Source: Calliopsis andreniformis (Eukaryota; Arthropoda; Insecta; Hymenoptera; Andrenidae). Taken from it: 64,000 nucleotides of DNA. The notes below the pieces were generated by a model. The model was given only the letters and a program-made list of their open reading frames with translations. It searched no databases and was not told where the DNA came from. Positions 1 to 10,925 of this stretch are shown piece after piece. Position numbers and translations under genes: made by a program. The stretch's first letter is position 1, and each line of letters starts with the position of its first letter. The stretch spans positions 8,906,961-8,970,960 of the forward strand of contig NC_135071.1 in NCBI RefSeq assembly GCF_051401765.1, written 5' to 3'.

Positions 1-1772
1 GATTACGTACACGTTTATACGTGTGTAAAAAATGAGAACAGACTAACTGTTTGGTCCGGGGTGACCTATCGTCAGGCGATCACAGTTAACCCCTTTTTTC
101 TGTTATCATTCTTCTTTTACCAGATGCACAAATACGACTCGCATCTGTCTCTTTCAGTGGCGTCCTAGTGGAAATCTGAGTAGGTTAAAGTCATCTAATA
201 TATCGCCTAGCGTGTAATATCACCACTCATAGTGTTTCATGAAATAAACGCCGATATTTATTGGTACTGAAGCGAATTGGTAGCCAAGAATATCTAGGAA
301 AATATATCGTCCATTTACCGCAATAGTAGCTTAACTGAAAAATCATGTTTTATTAGAAAATGAGATAATATTGCTGTTCAGTACAAAAACCATTTTTTCT
401 AGATTAATAATTCAAAACAAAGCAAAATTTGAAGTTGTATCGTTAGTGTAGTTAATGAATAATATTAGGAGTACACTTCTGTTTAACAGCTAGTGAGGAA
501 TAAAGATTTCAGTGACTCGTAATAGTGCAATTATTTATTGAATCGTGAACAGGTCATTCTGACAAAAGATAAGTTCAAGGGTCCCTGAATGTATAAATAT
601 TCACTGGGAGTATCTAATTAACCCTTTCCTTCTTTATTTAAAATTTTATTTAAATTCTTTATTTACCACTGTTAAACTTTCGCACAATAAACATTTCTTT
701 GTAATTGTTAAATAGTTTGGAAAAAAGGGGTTCATAATATGCTTAAGCGATTTATGTAATAGTAATAATAATAATAAAATTGTTCCAATACTTTTATTAA
801 GAAAAACAGTGTTTCTGTAGTTTGACCAATGTATATTTAATATTATGAAACAGAGTATCAAAAGTTAGTTGATACAGTAACTATTTCCACAAAGAAGAAA
901 TAAACTAAATACTATTTCTTAATTAGGTACACGAAGAAATCACATTACTTTTCTTTTATATTACTAAATAGTCATATAATTCTGATCTTGTAGGGTTACT
1001 CTAATACATATTCATATTTTCACAGACAAGTAGAATCCCAATAAAAGAAACCTCAATAAAGTAAAGAAATTATGCCAAGTACATGAAAAAGTCCAAGACG
1101 AAAAAATACCATTAAATAACCTTGCTTCTTTGCGAATCACAAAAAGATAGATAAAAATAACATCACAGACAAGTAGAATAAATAACAGTTCTTTGTGCTC
1201 CACGTACTTATTGCCGATCGATATAAAATCATAATTTAGAAGCAGACAAGATTGATTCGATATCTGTCTTATCTCCAGCCATCACCGTTTTGCATCGCCG
1301 TGTGTTATCGTGACTTTCATCACAAAACTTTCGATAGCATGACGGATCAGATGGAAACGTCGCGGCGTCGGTCGCAATTTCTCACTGCTTCTAAGAACCC
1401 AGACTACCTTTTCGGTGTGCAAATAAAGTACGCCACTACTTTCCACGTACTTTAGGTCCCCAGGTACTCTCGAATAACATCGAAAATCCATAAGTGTCGC
1501 TTTGGGATCATGAGTTTTATAAGGCGACGTCTGATCACCTATCTAAACGATTCAGGCGCTATAATTTAAAGCAGCTTCAATGGTTTACAATAAGACAGAG
1601 TTGATTGTCGTATTAATCGCAGCAATTGCCAATTATTGAACGGTTATGGGAGAAATTTGATTGTTATTGAAATTAAAACAGAGAATTTGATTTTTGTTCA
1701 ATTACACTGCCAGCTAAATTATTAGAATTATGTCCTATTTTCAGAAGAATAAAGATTACTCTTTCAAATATA
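1..1772. other. Intergenic DNA, no gene recognised
   Basis: AT-rich sequence with short spurious ORFs only. A short AAT-triplet run lies near 760-775. No splice-linked coding exons, tRNA-like T-loop or conserved protein could be recognised on either strand. Confidence 0.6.
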
Positions 1773-2200
1773 CAGAGTGTTTCGGTGGTACAACCTTGCA
1801 AGGAGTGATTCCTCGTGAAAAAATAAGTCGAAAGTGCAGAATAAAATTTTCTCGTGCGAGATTGAAAATGTCGAGTACGAATATTTTATTCATAAAATCA
1901 TCCTAATCAAATACATAACATTGCAGCACAATCGTTAGAATGATAGTAGCATTGACAGAAAACAGATAATAACACTTCCCATGTTCATGAATACGAACAC
2001 AAATAAAAACAGAAATCTGACAACTCAAAAGGTATTTGCTAGTGCAGTTAAAGTCGAGTACATGCATACTTGACAAACTTTCAAACTCGATGTTCTCGAT
2101 AAACGAAGCGTACGAAAAAATTTTATTCTGCATTTTCGATTTATTTCTTCATGAGAAATCACTCTCTGCTCGGTTGTACCACCATTGCCAGAACACCTTG
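1773..2200. mobile_element. Non-autonomous inverted-repeat element (MITE-like), long TIRs
   Basis: The two ends are imperfect inverted copies over about 90 bp. The left end begins CAGAGTGTTTCGGTGGTAC and the reverse complement of the right end reads CAAGGTGTTCTGGCAATGG and continues into the same GTACAACC and GTGATT blocks, then the shared GCAGAATAAAATTTT. Both ends are flanked by TA (1771-1772 and 2201-2202), as expected of Tc1/mariner-type insertion. The middle has no transposase, so this is a non-mobile or cross-mobilised derivative. Seen in sequence; the superfamily is inferred from the TA flanks. Confidence 0.75.
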
Positions 2201-2968
2201 TATAAAATTGTAATGCTTCATTATATGGAAATAAAGAATTGCAATTATCGTTGAAAGTATTAACATAAAATCAAACATACTTTGCCATACAGTATAATTT
2301 TAAGAAAATAACCAGATAATACCAACTTTTAACCGCTAGTGTATACATATTTACACAATTATTTAAGGTCAAGTTGAACTAAGTATTCATAGTAGGGTGA
2401 AGTGGAATAGTTGACTTGAGTTGCATACTTTCCCCCTTATATTTTGTATAATTTTGTATAAAACAATTAATTATTCAATATTATATACATACATATATAT
2501 TTTATACAATATTATTGCATAAAAGATATAATAATAATGATCATACGAAGCTTTTCGCTTTTTTGTTAAACAAATTTTTAGTAAATATTCATATCTTTAT
2601 TAATACTATTTTATAATTAAAAAATTGAATGTACGCATAAATGTTAGTATCTTTGAAGAAACTAACAATTTATTTAATCTTGTTTCGTTAACAGAACTAA
2701 GGAACTTTTGACTAAAATATATTTTATAGCTTTCACTCTGAGCCTTAGTTAACGTTTATATGAAGCGCGGTCACTTCCTTTTTTACCGAGACCCGTTACC
2801 GCTTTTAATTAATTTGCCTCGTTCTTAAGGAGGACAGGGCCACCAAAGAATAGTTTGATGAAAAAATGCTTTGTTAGATGCATATAGAAGCATGAAATAA
2901 TTAATTATTTACATACAAATTGATGTGTATACTTTGCAATTAGGCAATTCTAAAGCTAATTCAAAATA
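2201..2968. other. Intergenic, nothing recognised
   Basis: Very AT-rich spacer between two inverted-repeat elements; no coding or RNA gene signal seen. Confidence 0.5.
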
Positions 2969-3175
2969 CAGGATGAATCACGTAACTGTATCACCTGAAT
3001 TTTCTTATAAAATATTTGTTACATGAAGAATGTTTGAAACGAAAATTGTTTAGAAGTATGAGTATGCTCTTCTTTGGAATACTCCTCTCAATACCAAACA
3101 ATTTTCGTTTAAAACATTTTTCCACATAAAAAATAGTTTACAAAAAATTTCAGGCGATATATTACACACGTATAT
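2969..3175. mobile_element. MITE family 1, copy 1 (degenerate right end)
   Basis: It starts CAGGATGAATCACGTAACTG directly after a TA and carries the same inner block (CTCTTCTTTGGAATACTCC, then ATACCAAACAATTTTCGTTT) as the element at 54,363-54,574. The right arm is recognisable (AATAGTTTACAAA, TTTCAGGCGATA) but its terminal 20-30 bp are decayed, so the right boundary is approximate. No coding capacity. Confidence 0.75.
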
Positions 3176-3879
3176 TATTTTGATTTTTAATTTTTAACAC
3201 ACAAATAATTGCTTCATAGTTATTCCGATTTATAAGAAATGAGAAATCCAACGATTCAGTTTCATTTTTTCCTCAGATAAGGGTCTCGTGTAATTAAAGT
3301 TTGAAAGTACATAGTAGGTTTTGCATTTAATGACATGCTAGACCATCATTCAACTTTTAGTAAAGCTTGTAATCAACGACCTATAATGAAGCGAACACAT
3401 TGTCCTCGTTTCAACAAAGAAATTACGTTGCGTCTTCAAGCAAAGGGAACAATTTAATACCGTGGATCGTGCAATTTCTTCACGCAATGCTTCTTTGATT
3501 TTAATTACACGTCATGTCGACGGAACGATCTCGAGAGAAGATGAGCACAGTTTGCTCTTGACAAAACAGAAATTAGTATTTGTTCCACCCTTCACATGCT
3601 TCCGACATCTCGATTTCCATGACAGATTAACGTCACATTGGTGGGTGCACAGTTTTCAACTTTTTTGAGATATTATGAGCAACCAGCCTAGAGCAGTTTT
3701 CCTCAATTTTTTCATTCGTGGTAGAAAACAAAGGATACATGCAATTCGTTTCATATTGTAGCTAACTACTAATGCACATATTTTCCAAGTTAGAAACTGT
3801 GAAATTTTATCGAGTGTGACGGTTATTTGTACTTTATCTCATTTGATGTGGTGCTTGTCTATGAACTAGGAGAAAAGGA

Positions 3880-4150
3880 GTAAGCTAATGAGTAAACTAA
3901 TCCCTACTAGGAACTAAGTAAACAATAGCAATATAATAACGGTTACTAGAAACTAGACAGCAGTGGACTAATGGCTACTAGAAACTAGACAATAGTAGAA
4001 ACTATAAATAAGTGACTAGGAACTAATTTACATTAGAAACTCAGAATAAGGTATTAGCTAACTACTAAACTGTTACTAGGAACTAAGTAATCCAATTAAT
4101 ATTTAAGTAACAGTAAACTAACGGCATCTAAGACCTAGGTCTAGGGACGA
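3880..4150. repeat. Degenerate short tandem-like repeats, ACTAGGAACTA type
   Basis: Variants of TACTAGGAACTAAGTAA and TACTAGAAACTAGACA recur at about 3,905, 3,945, 3,974, 4,013 and 4,074, irregularly spaced. They look like a decayed satellite or repeated insertion of a short motif. No function recognised. Confidence 0.55.
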
Positions 4151-4259
4151 ACAAGGATTCGAAATTACTTAACTAAAACTACCACAGATAAATCCAAGTA
4201 ACTTGATCAATCTAAGCAGAACATAAGTAACACACTCTAAATGCAACTGCTTGTAGTTA

Positions 4260-4829
4260 CTATCCCCGACAGTGCCACCCATTGCACTCTAGATATTGAA
4301 ATAACGAACGCATAATTTTTCTTACGCTGCATGCTTATCCACGCTATTTAGCCCACAATTAATCCAACGAGTCGTTAAGGAGGCCAAAGCCACGGAAGGA
4401 ACGGCAGGCCAGGTTTAGAGATACCAGCTGGATCGTGTGCGTTAGCATATTGTGCGTGTGCGGCTTTAATGTGTCACTGTGGACACACGACGAGGCGTAG
4501 TTACGTGCTTCCCTGGTATTTAAGCCGCGTACGTACTTACACGCTTGCCTTATTAAGCACGAACGGCGTTGCGTGTTGCGACTCGCCAGCCGCGTACAAG
4601 TGGTGCTCGCGCTTTAAAGAGATGCTACAAGGCTATTCCTTCACGTTCTATGCACACTGTACTTGGAATGAGAAGTGTCGTTAACGATATCTCCTACCGT
4701 GGCGAGTACCGACGCCGTTCGCGAGCTGTGCGCTGATCCTGTGCGTTGAATAGCGGAACGGGATGTTTGCCTCGGTCCCAGTTCCCTTCGATGGGTTCGT
4801 TGATATTTGGATTCGACTTACGTGACCTG
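4260..4829 (+). promoter_or_regulatory. Possible promoter / untranslated first exon
   Basis: A GC-richer, CpG-containing island in AT-rich surroundings. A TATA-like TATTTAA lies near 4,517, and a strong donor (CTGGTAAGTG, exon end 4,829) would end a first exon. No open frame of note crosses it. It could be a leader exon for the CYRI gene downstream or for an unrecognised transcript. Inference only. Confidence 0.25.
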
Positions 4830-7800
4830 GTAAGTGTGCTGTGTGATAATTATAGAGGTTGGTTGTGGTTGACCGGTTTCTCAGTGATTGGTGGCCACGT
4901 TACTTTTGGAATTTTCGTTTTAGTCCTGCGAGGCAAAGAGGATATTATGCAGCGAAAGATATACTTTACTACGTCGTCCTTTTGATGTTCAAAGTCAGTG
5001 ATCGGCATATATTAAATCTTGCCTGGTCGTCAATTATTGTACATTGTAGGAGAAGTCGTTCTACTGTACACATGGGTTGAATGTTAAGAAAATGGTAAAA
5101 TTATTGAAACCTCAATGTGTGATGTCACGAAAAACCAGGATATGTGGTTGAATACGAACAGATCACAATAACTGTTTAAAATATAAATTTAGCTTTTGGA
5201 GTTTATGTTGATTTTTAAAATTCAATATTGGATAATTACGAGTTTCATACTTTTAGTTCCTTAAATAATGTTAAAGAAGAAAATGATTCTAACTTTTGTG
5301 ATCTACTTTAAACTTGGTATTTAAAATTTAAATATATATTTTCCAAAAGTTCCTTCAATCGCCTAAAAGGTAAACGATTAACACGAAATTTCACAATGAA
5401 ATTAAACAGACTATAAAAAGTTGAATCAAAAGAGGAAGGGAAGTTTCCAAATGAGAGTTTATTACGACAGCAAACTGTCTCACTTAATTTTTGGTCAAAA
5501 TGGGATGAACTAATAAGTCTATAAAATACTATATACACATTTTAGTACCTATTTAACTGCGCTGTAGGGGATCTTGAGACTGATTAATCGTTGGGCAACG
5601 ATGGATTTGACGTAGTAATCCCTTTAAGCCAAATAGCGAGCCTATTGTAAACCGGGACAACTCCTGTACTCAAGTAGCTTATTTATGCGATCTAACTGGT
5701 CTACTTCAACCGTAGCAAGGCCAAATGTATGTATGATAGCGGAAGAAATGTTGCATTTACGGTGGTAAAAACGTTAGAATAAAGGAAATTAAATTTATAA
5801 ATTAATGTAAGCCAGGAACACAACTACCAGAGCAACCTATAATACAACTTTTTTTTTTTCAATTTTTATTACGCTTCAACCCATTTCTATTATTTTTTCA
5901 TAGATTTGCTAGATGTTAATAAAAATACAAATAATACCTAAGTAGTTAGATATGTATTATATAACTACACAAATAATATCTTAGTAGAGTTGTGGCCTGA
6001 ACTAAATTCCCCCAACTTGGATTTACGAAACTCTTTAGATTTTGGAAAGTCTATTGCGATAGACGTAATAATAATACATCGAAAATTATCAATTAACCAC
6101 TACACCAGACCTGCATTAAGAAATGGAGTTAGGGGGAGCTATGGACCCAGTCCTCGTCTTTTAGAGAGTCTCATTTTGTTAAACTCTAAAAAAATTTCTG
6201 TAAATAGTTAAGAAAAAAATTATTTTCGATTTATTAATGGTTTTTCTTAAAAGTTACATTTAAGGTAAATGTTCCGATACTTGAACACTTAAGATGTCAA
6301 ATGTCCTAATAAGTGAACAGCCTAAAACTGCATATCCCAATACTTAAGTTGGGAAGTTTCAATTACTGAGGATACTATGTATTTTATGACGTTAGTTTCT
6401 ATTTTTTATTCAGTATACCTAATACATTAAAATGTAAACCTTTTGTCTTAAAATAAGCTACAATACTAGCAAAAAGTATGGTTCCATTTGAAAAAATTAT
6501 TCTGACCTTCACCTCATCTTTGCGCGTCCACCGAGAAAAATAAAAATCCCACCACATGATATTCCCCTCCGTGCTCAACTTTCATCTGAAACATTTTCGC
6601 GTATAATCAATATTTTTGGAGATATTCGTCTGTACGCTTTATGATTTCCACCCTGTATAACGGGTGGCTCGCATGGTGTTGCACACACTTGAAAGTGGAA
6701 CTAGGCCAACTCAAACCTAATTACAGGACATTAACAGAACACGCTACTTTTAGTACTATATACCTACCCAAACTTAACCCAGACCTAACCCAGATCTAAC
6801 AAGTTTTTTGTAAATATCTCGAAAACCAAGGCCAGCCGGCAATTTTGTCAAAGGAAAAAGTTGTTCATAGTGACGACATTCATAACATATTTAAAACTCG
6901 TTGAAATCAGCGAAGACCCACATCATCGTCAACTTTACCATTAACCTAAAAATTGCTTACCCTTGCTTCACTTTCTTGTCCTCAATAGCGAAACCCATTT
7001 ACATAATAGATAACTGTAGTTTTCCTTTATCCATTAGTGCTCCACAAGGAGTGACTCGAGTAAGGCAAACAAAAAATATTTTTATATGTAATTCTCCTAA
7101 TAAGTAATAACAGATGGAAACCACCCACCACTTGAAGCTCAATAACATTCCACGCATAAAATAGCTCGCGGATTTTAAACGTGCGTACATGTAAGTCATC
7201 GGTAGCAGAGTCATCATCGTCATGACTGCCGGTCCGTTGGTCGTCGTAGCGTCGAAATTAACGAAGGAAAAGGGGAGCTTTAGAGCACCGAGGGTCATGG
7301 CGGGAGGTGGCGAGGGCCTCAATTGATTTGTTGGAATTGATGCACAAAAAGGCCTTTAATAGGCGTCGATTATCTTCGCCCACGATTTCCGACGATTATC
7401 CAATCGTGGTCTTGAAAGAGGTGCAAAAATCTTGACACCACCGTGGCGATATTTAAACAACGTGTCGTGCACAACAACATTTTATCACCTCTGAATAATT
7501 TTAAAATAGTAGGTAACTCTATTTAAAACCTGATCTAAGATCCTAAGTAATTTTAGAATGAACTATGAAAAACCTATAGTCTCATAGTCGATAAACAATA
7601 TTACTTGATCCCTTTACAATGATTTTCTTATATTAGTGATGATATGATTACATTTTAGCAAACGCAGCGATTGACGTCATTAACGTAGGCAGGTAGTGTA
7701 TAAATAATTGAAAGAAAAATAATAGCTCGCCGTATCGATTATGTTAATGTTTATAAAAGCTTCTGCTTTGACACGTTCGATGTCACGATTATCAGTGGTG

Positions 7801-10234
7801 AATAACGCTATTTGCGATTATATTCGTTACAGGGAATAATGGTGATGAAATTATTAATTTCTCTAGAGCAGGATTCAGATCAAGTAGTACACAATTTGCT
7901 ACGCTCTTTTAAGCATATCTATAATTTCGTAATCATTTAATTGAAAAATAGGTTGTATTATCACGTTTTATGTAAAACTAGCGAAGTGTGTTCACACTTT
8001 TGCTCATCACTGTATATCAGTAAATAATTTAATTTTTTTTTTTAAATATCTTTGAAGTCAATACTTATCTACACGTTGACTTTAGATATCATTTCATAAT
8101 CTCTGAAGGATTATATGATGTGAAGTTATTCACATACAAATATCTGGTGGTTTTCTTTTTAAAAACTATAGGAAAATACACTAATAATATATAATATTGT
8201 ACAAAAGCAGGAATGTAAATAATGAATGTCTTGCAAATCATTTTTTTCTTGTTGAAACATTTTAAATAGTATCTCTATTTGTTATTTTTAATTTTGTAAG
8301 AAACATTTTTCAAGTTGAAAGAAGATTGTATGATTATGTACAAAAATAAAAAACTGATGAGTTAAATATCTCATAATTATGAAGACAATGTCTTTTTCAA
8401 TATTGAATACTAATTTGCCATATTTTAAATACTATAATTTTTGTTTTCTTTTTTAGAAAAGCAAAATATATGGACAATCATAGTTTCAATCATAATTCAA
8501 AATTAACATCGCTACCTAATAATTATTTTTATAGTAGCTTTCTTTATAATTATCAAATGAGTAGGAAATTACAACAATTTTTATTTTTGTGGCTTTCACT
8601 ATGAGCTTGAGCATAGATCTACATTCTATTATTATGACGTATAAAACTGACTTTCAAGGCACGATCTACATTTTCTTTAACACCCACTAAAGACAATTTG
8701 ACTTAACAACCGCTTCTTTTAAGTTTTTCTGTTACTACTATATCGCCATTATGTTTGACAGGAATATTTGCTTGCTTGATGAGACAGTCAACTTTGTTAA
8801 GGACAGGTTCCTCGATAGTTCATAAATGGACTGTCATTTCAATGCCATTGGTCTGTCCCGCGAACGTTAGCTTATAAAGCTACTGATCCGAGTGTTTCTC
8901 AGTAAAGCTGTACATATATCAATGCAGTTGATTCGTGGTAACTGGATCAGTCACGCTTATATTGTTTACCATTTTAAGTTCCGTTTGAATCGTTACACCT
9001 TGTTCAGATTAACGAAATAACCCGAATTCGAGTACGTAACTTGACTTGTAAGCGTCGTTGAGATTAATCAAGTATTCCTTGAATTCAGGGCTCTTGAATT
9101 CAATCGATTTAATTTGGAGCAATGAATACTCAAAATGGTGTCGATGGAGGTCAATAATTACTTTTCGCATAATATTCATTTGTATCAGCTTAATCGAGGT
9201 TTACTCTTTGTTCATTGGTATTACTTCAAGTTTAGAAAAACTGAAAAGGCCTCAACTTCACTTGAAAGGATATTTAAAAAAAATAAATAAGAAATTGAAA
9301 TTGATAAAGTGGTAAAGTAGTCTTAAGTTGAAATCGTATGAATTCAAGTAACTTAACTATTCTGAACGAGGCTTTAACGACAACCCGTGGGGTCTCCGAA
9401 AAAAAAATGGAATGCACCTCCTCGAGGAGTTAGTCAACTCCACAGAACTTCTAAATTTATAGCCATGTTTTGAAGAACATTTGCGTTGTTATGACAACAC
9501 GGATACTCGTGTATAAAAAGCCCTTCTGCAATACTTTTAAGTCAGATACATGTTAAGAAAAGTAAAAATATGTTTATTATACCTTTAACCCATAACTACT
9601 GTGGTGAAATTTTCTTATATATCTACTCATTTGAGGTTTGTTATACAATTACTATTTTTGGTACATTTTGACATACATTATAAATTTCAATGGGAAATGA
9701 AATTTTTACACAAAAATGTACTTTAAAATAGTCCTACATAGACTTTTTATAAAAAAATTAACATCACAGGAAATTAAAAATGATTATTTAGAATAATAAA
9801 GGTTTTGCATTTACCGAAAAGAGGGTGACATCTGTATTGAAAATATATTATTTTTTAGATTGGTTTTAAAGTAGTATTTACTAGTTCATGAAGATTAAAC
9901 TAGGTTAAAAAATTATTTCTGCAAATAATTTTCCAAGACCCAAAACCTTATTTATCTTCTCTTAAGTATCACTTACACGTTGAGACTTACCTCGCGACAT
10001 GTCTCGAGGCGAATGATCGGTTTGAAACCACTTGAAATTATTTCGAATCCCTTTACTTCTTCGAATATCGAATAAGAGTCAAAAGGATTCTAAGTGGTCT
10101 AGTCCCATCACTTGTGGCGAAACAAGTCTTGAGCCAAGTCTGATCATATAGGAAATACTTTATACTCTGTGCAACAATTAACAATTCGAATTCTACATGC
10201 AATAAATATAAGATTACTTTATGAATGTATATGA

Positions 10235-10347
10235 GACTTTTTTTTGAATGTTAAAATTCTTATGAAATTATAATCACTTGAAAATTGAGCGACTTTTTTT
10301 TAGAATGTTAAAATTCTTATGAAATTATAATCACTTGAAAATTGAGC
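10235..10347. repeat. Near-perfect 56/57-bp tandem duplication
   Basis: Copies 10,235-10,290 and 10,291-10,347 are identical except for one inserted A after the T-run. Each starts GACTTTTTTTT and ends AAAATTGAGC. The identity indicates a recent duplication. Confidence 0.9.
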
Positions 10348-10489
10348 GAGCTCTGTCAGACCCCGTCACGGTAGTTAAGGATTAATACAAATTTCTTTGA
10401 TCTAACTCATTCATTTTAAAAAATTTTAAATTATACAAACACACGTAAAAAGAAGTTCTTCAAATCGAACTGAATCATTTATCTAGCAT

Positions 10490-10925
10490 CGCTCTACTCC
10501 ACGTGTTCGTGGCAGAGCCGAGGCATCCCAAACTCGCCAGTAGTCAGCAGCGTCACCACGAGGGTGAACCGTCGAACTAACCCCCATTGATTTTTCGCGC
10601 GAACGTGCCGTCGCCACTGTCGTTTACCAAATAAGGAGAGGCCTCGAACCGCGCCACACAACGCAACCCCCTGCGAACAGCAACATGGCCGTCCGCTGGA
10701 TGACAGTTGTTGCACCCTCCTCGCGTACTTGTTGACCACCCTCGCGGACTAGGACGTGCACCTGTCAGCGTCATGCAGTCGCGTCGTCGGTCGCGATCAC
10801 GCCGTGTTCTCGCCACGGTGAGTCGATTAAGAGCATCACGCACCCCACACACCCCACAATCTCATGGTGTCATTAAATCGCTACCTCCGCGTGAGAATTC
10901 AGTCGGCTCGGGTGTCCTTTACTAG
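10490..10925 (+). promoter_or_regulatory. CpG-rich island, likely leader exon of the CYRI gene
   Basis: A sharply GC- and CpG-rich block in AT-rich flanks with a good splice donor (GCCACG then GTGAGT, exon end 10,817). It is the nearest upstream promoter-like block to the CYRI coding exons, which start after a splice acceptor at 13,915. A non-coding first exon joined over about 3.1 kb is plausible but not proven. ORFs of 70-90 codons on both strands here are probably incidental to the base composition. Confidence 0.4.

Larger units (their letters stand above)
3176..10490. other. Long intergenic stretch without a recognised gene
   Basis: Mostly AT-rich. It contains degenerate CTAGGAACTA-type repeats (3,880-4,150), a locally GC-richer segment with a good donor site (about 4,260-4,830), a lone element-end-like CACCCTGTATAA (about 6,652), a lone Tc1-like end (near 7,990-8,015, TCATCACTGTATAT on this strand) and a 56-bp tandem duplication (10,235-10,347). 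Several ORFs of 60-110 codons lack homologous-looking domains. A long non-coding RNA or distant regulatory DNA cannot be excluded. Confidence 0.5.

Noticed and set aside
6600..6665. Possible transposon end CACCCTGTATAA
   Set aside because: No partner inverted end found nearby, so element boundaries cannot be set.
6755..6805. CCTAAC-like repeats resembling the insect telomere unit
   Set aside because: Only a few degenerate copies (AACTTAACCC, ACCTAACCC); not a TTAGG/CCTAA array.
6999..7322. 107-codon minus-strand ORF
   Set aside because: No homology recognised and no splice context; a real small protein cannot be excluded but is unsupported.
10494..10925. ORFs on both strands in the CpG island
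   Set aside because: GC-rich DNA has few stops; frames overlap on both strands and show no family motif.
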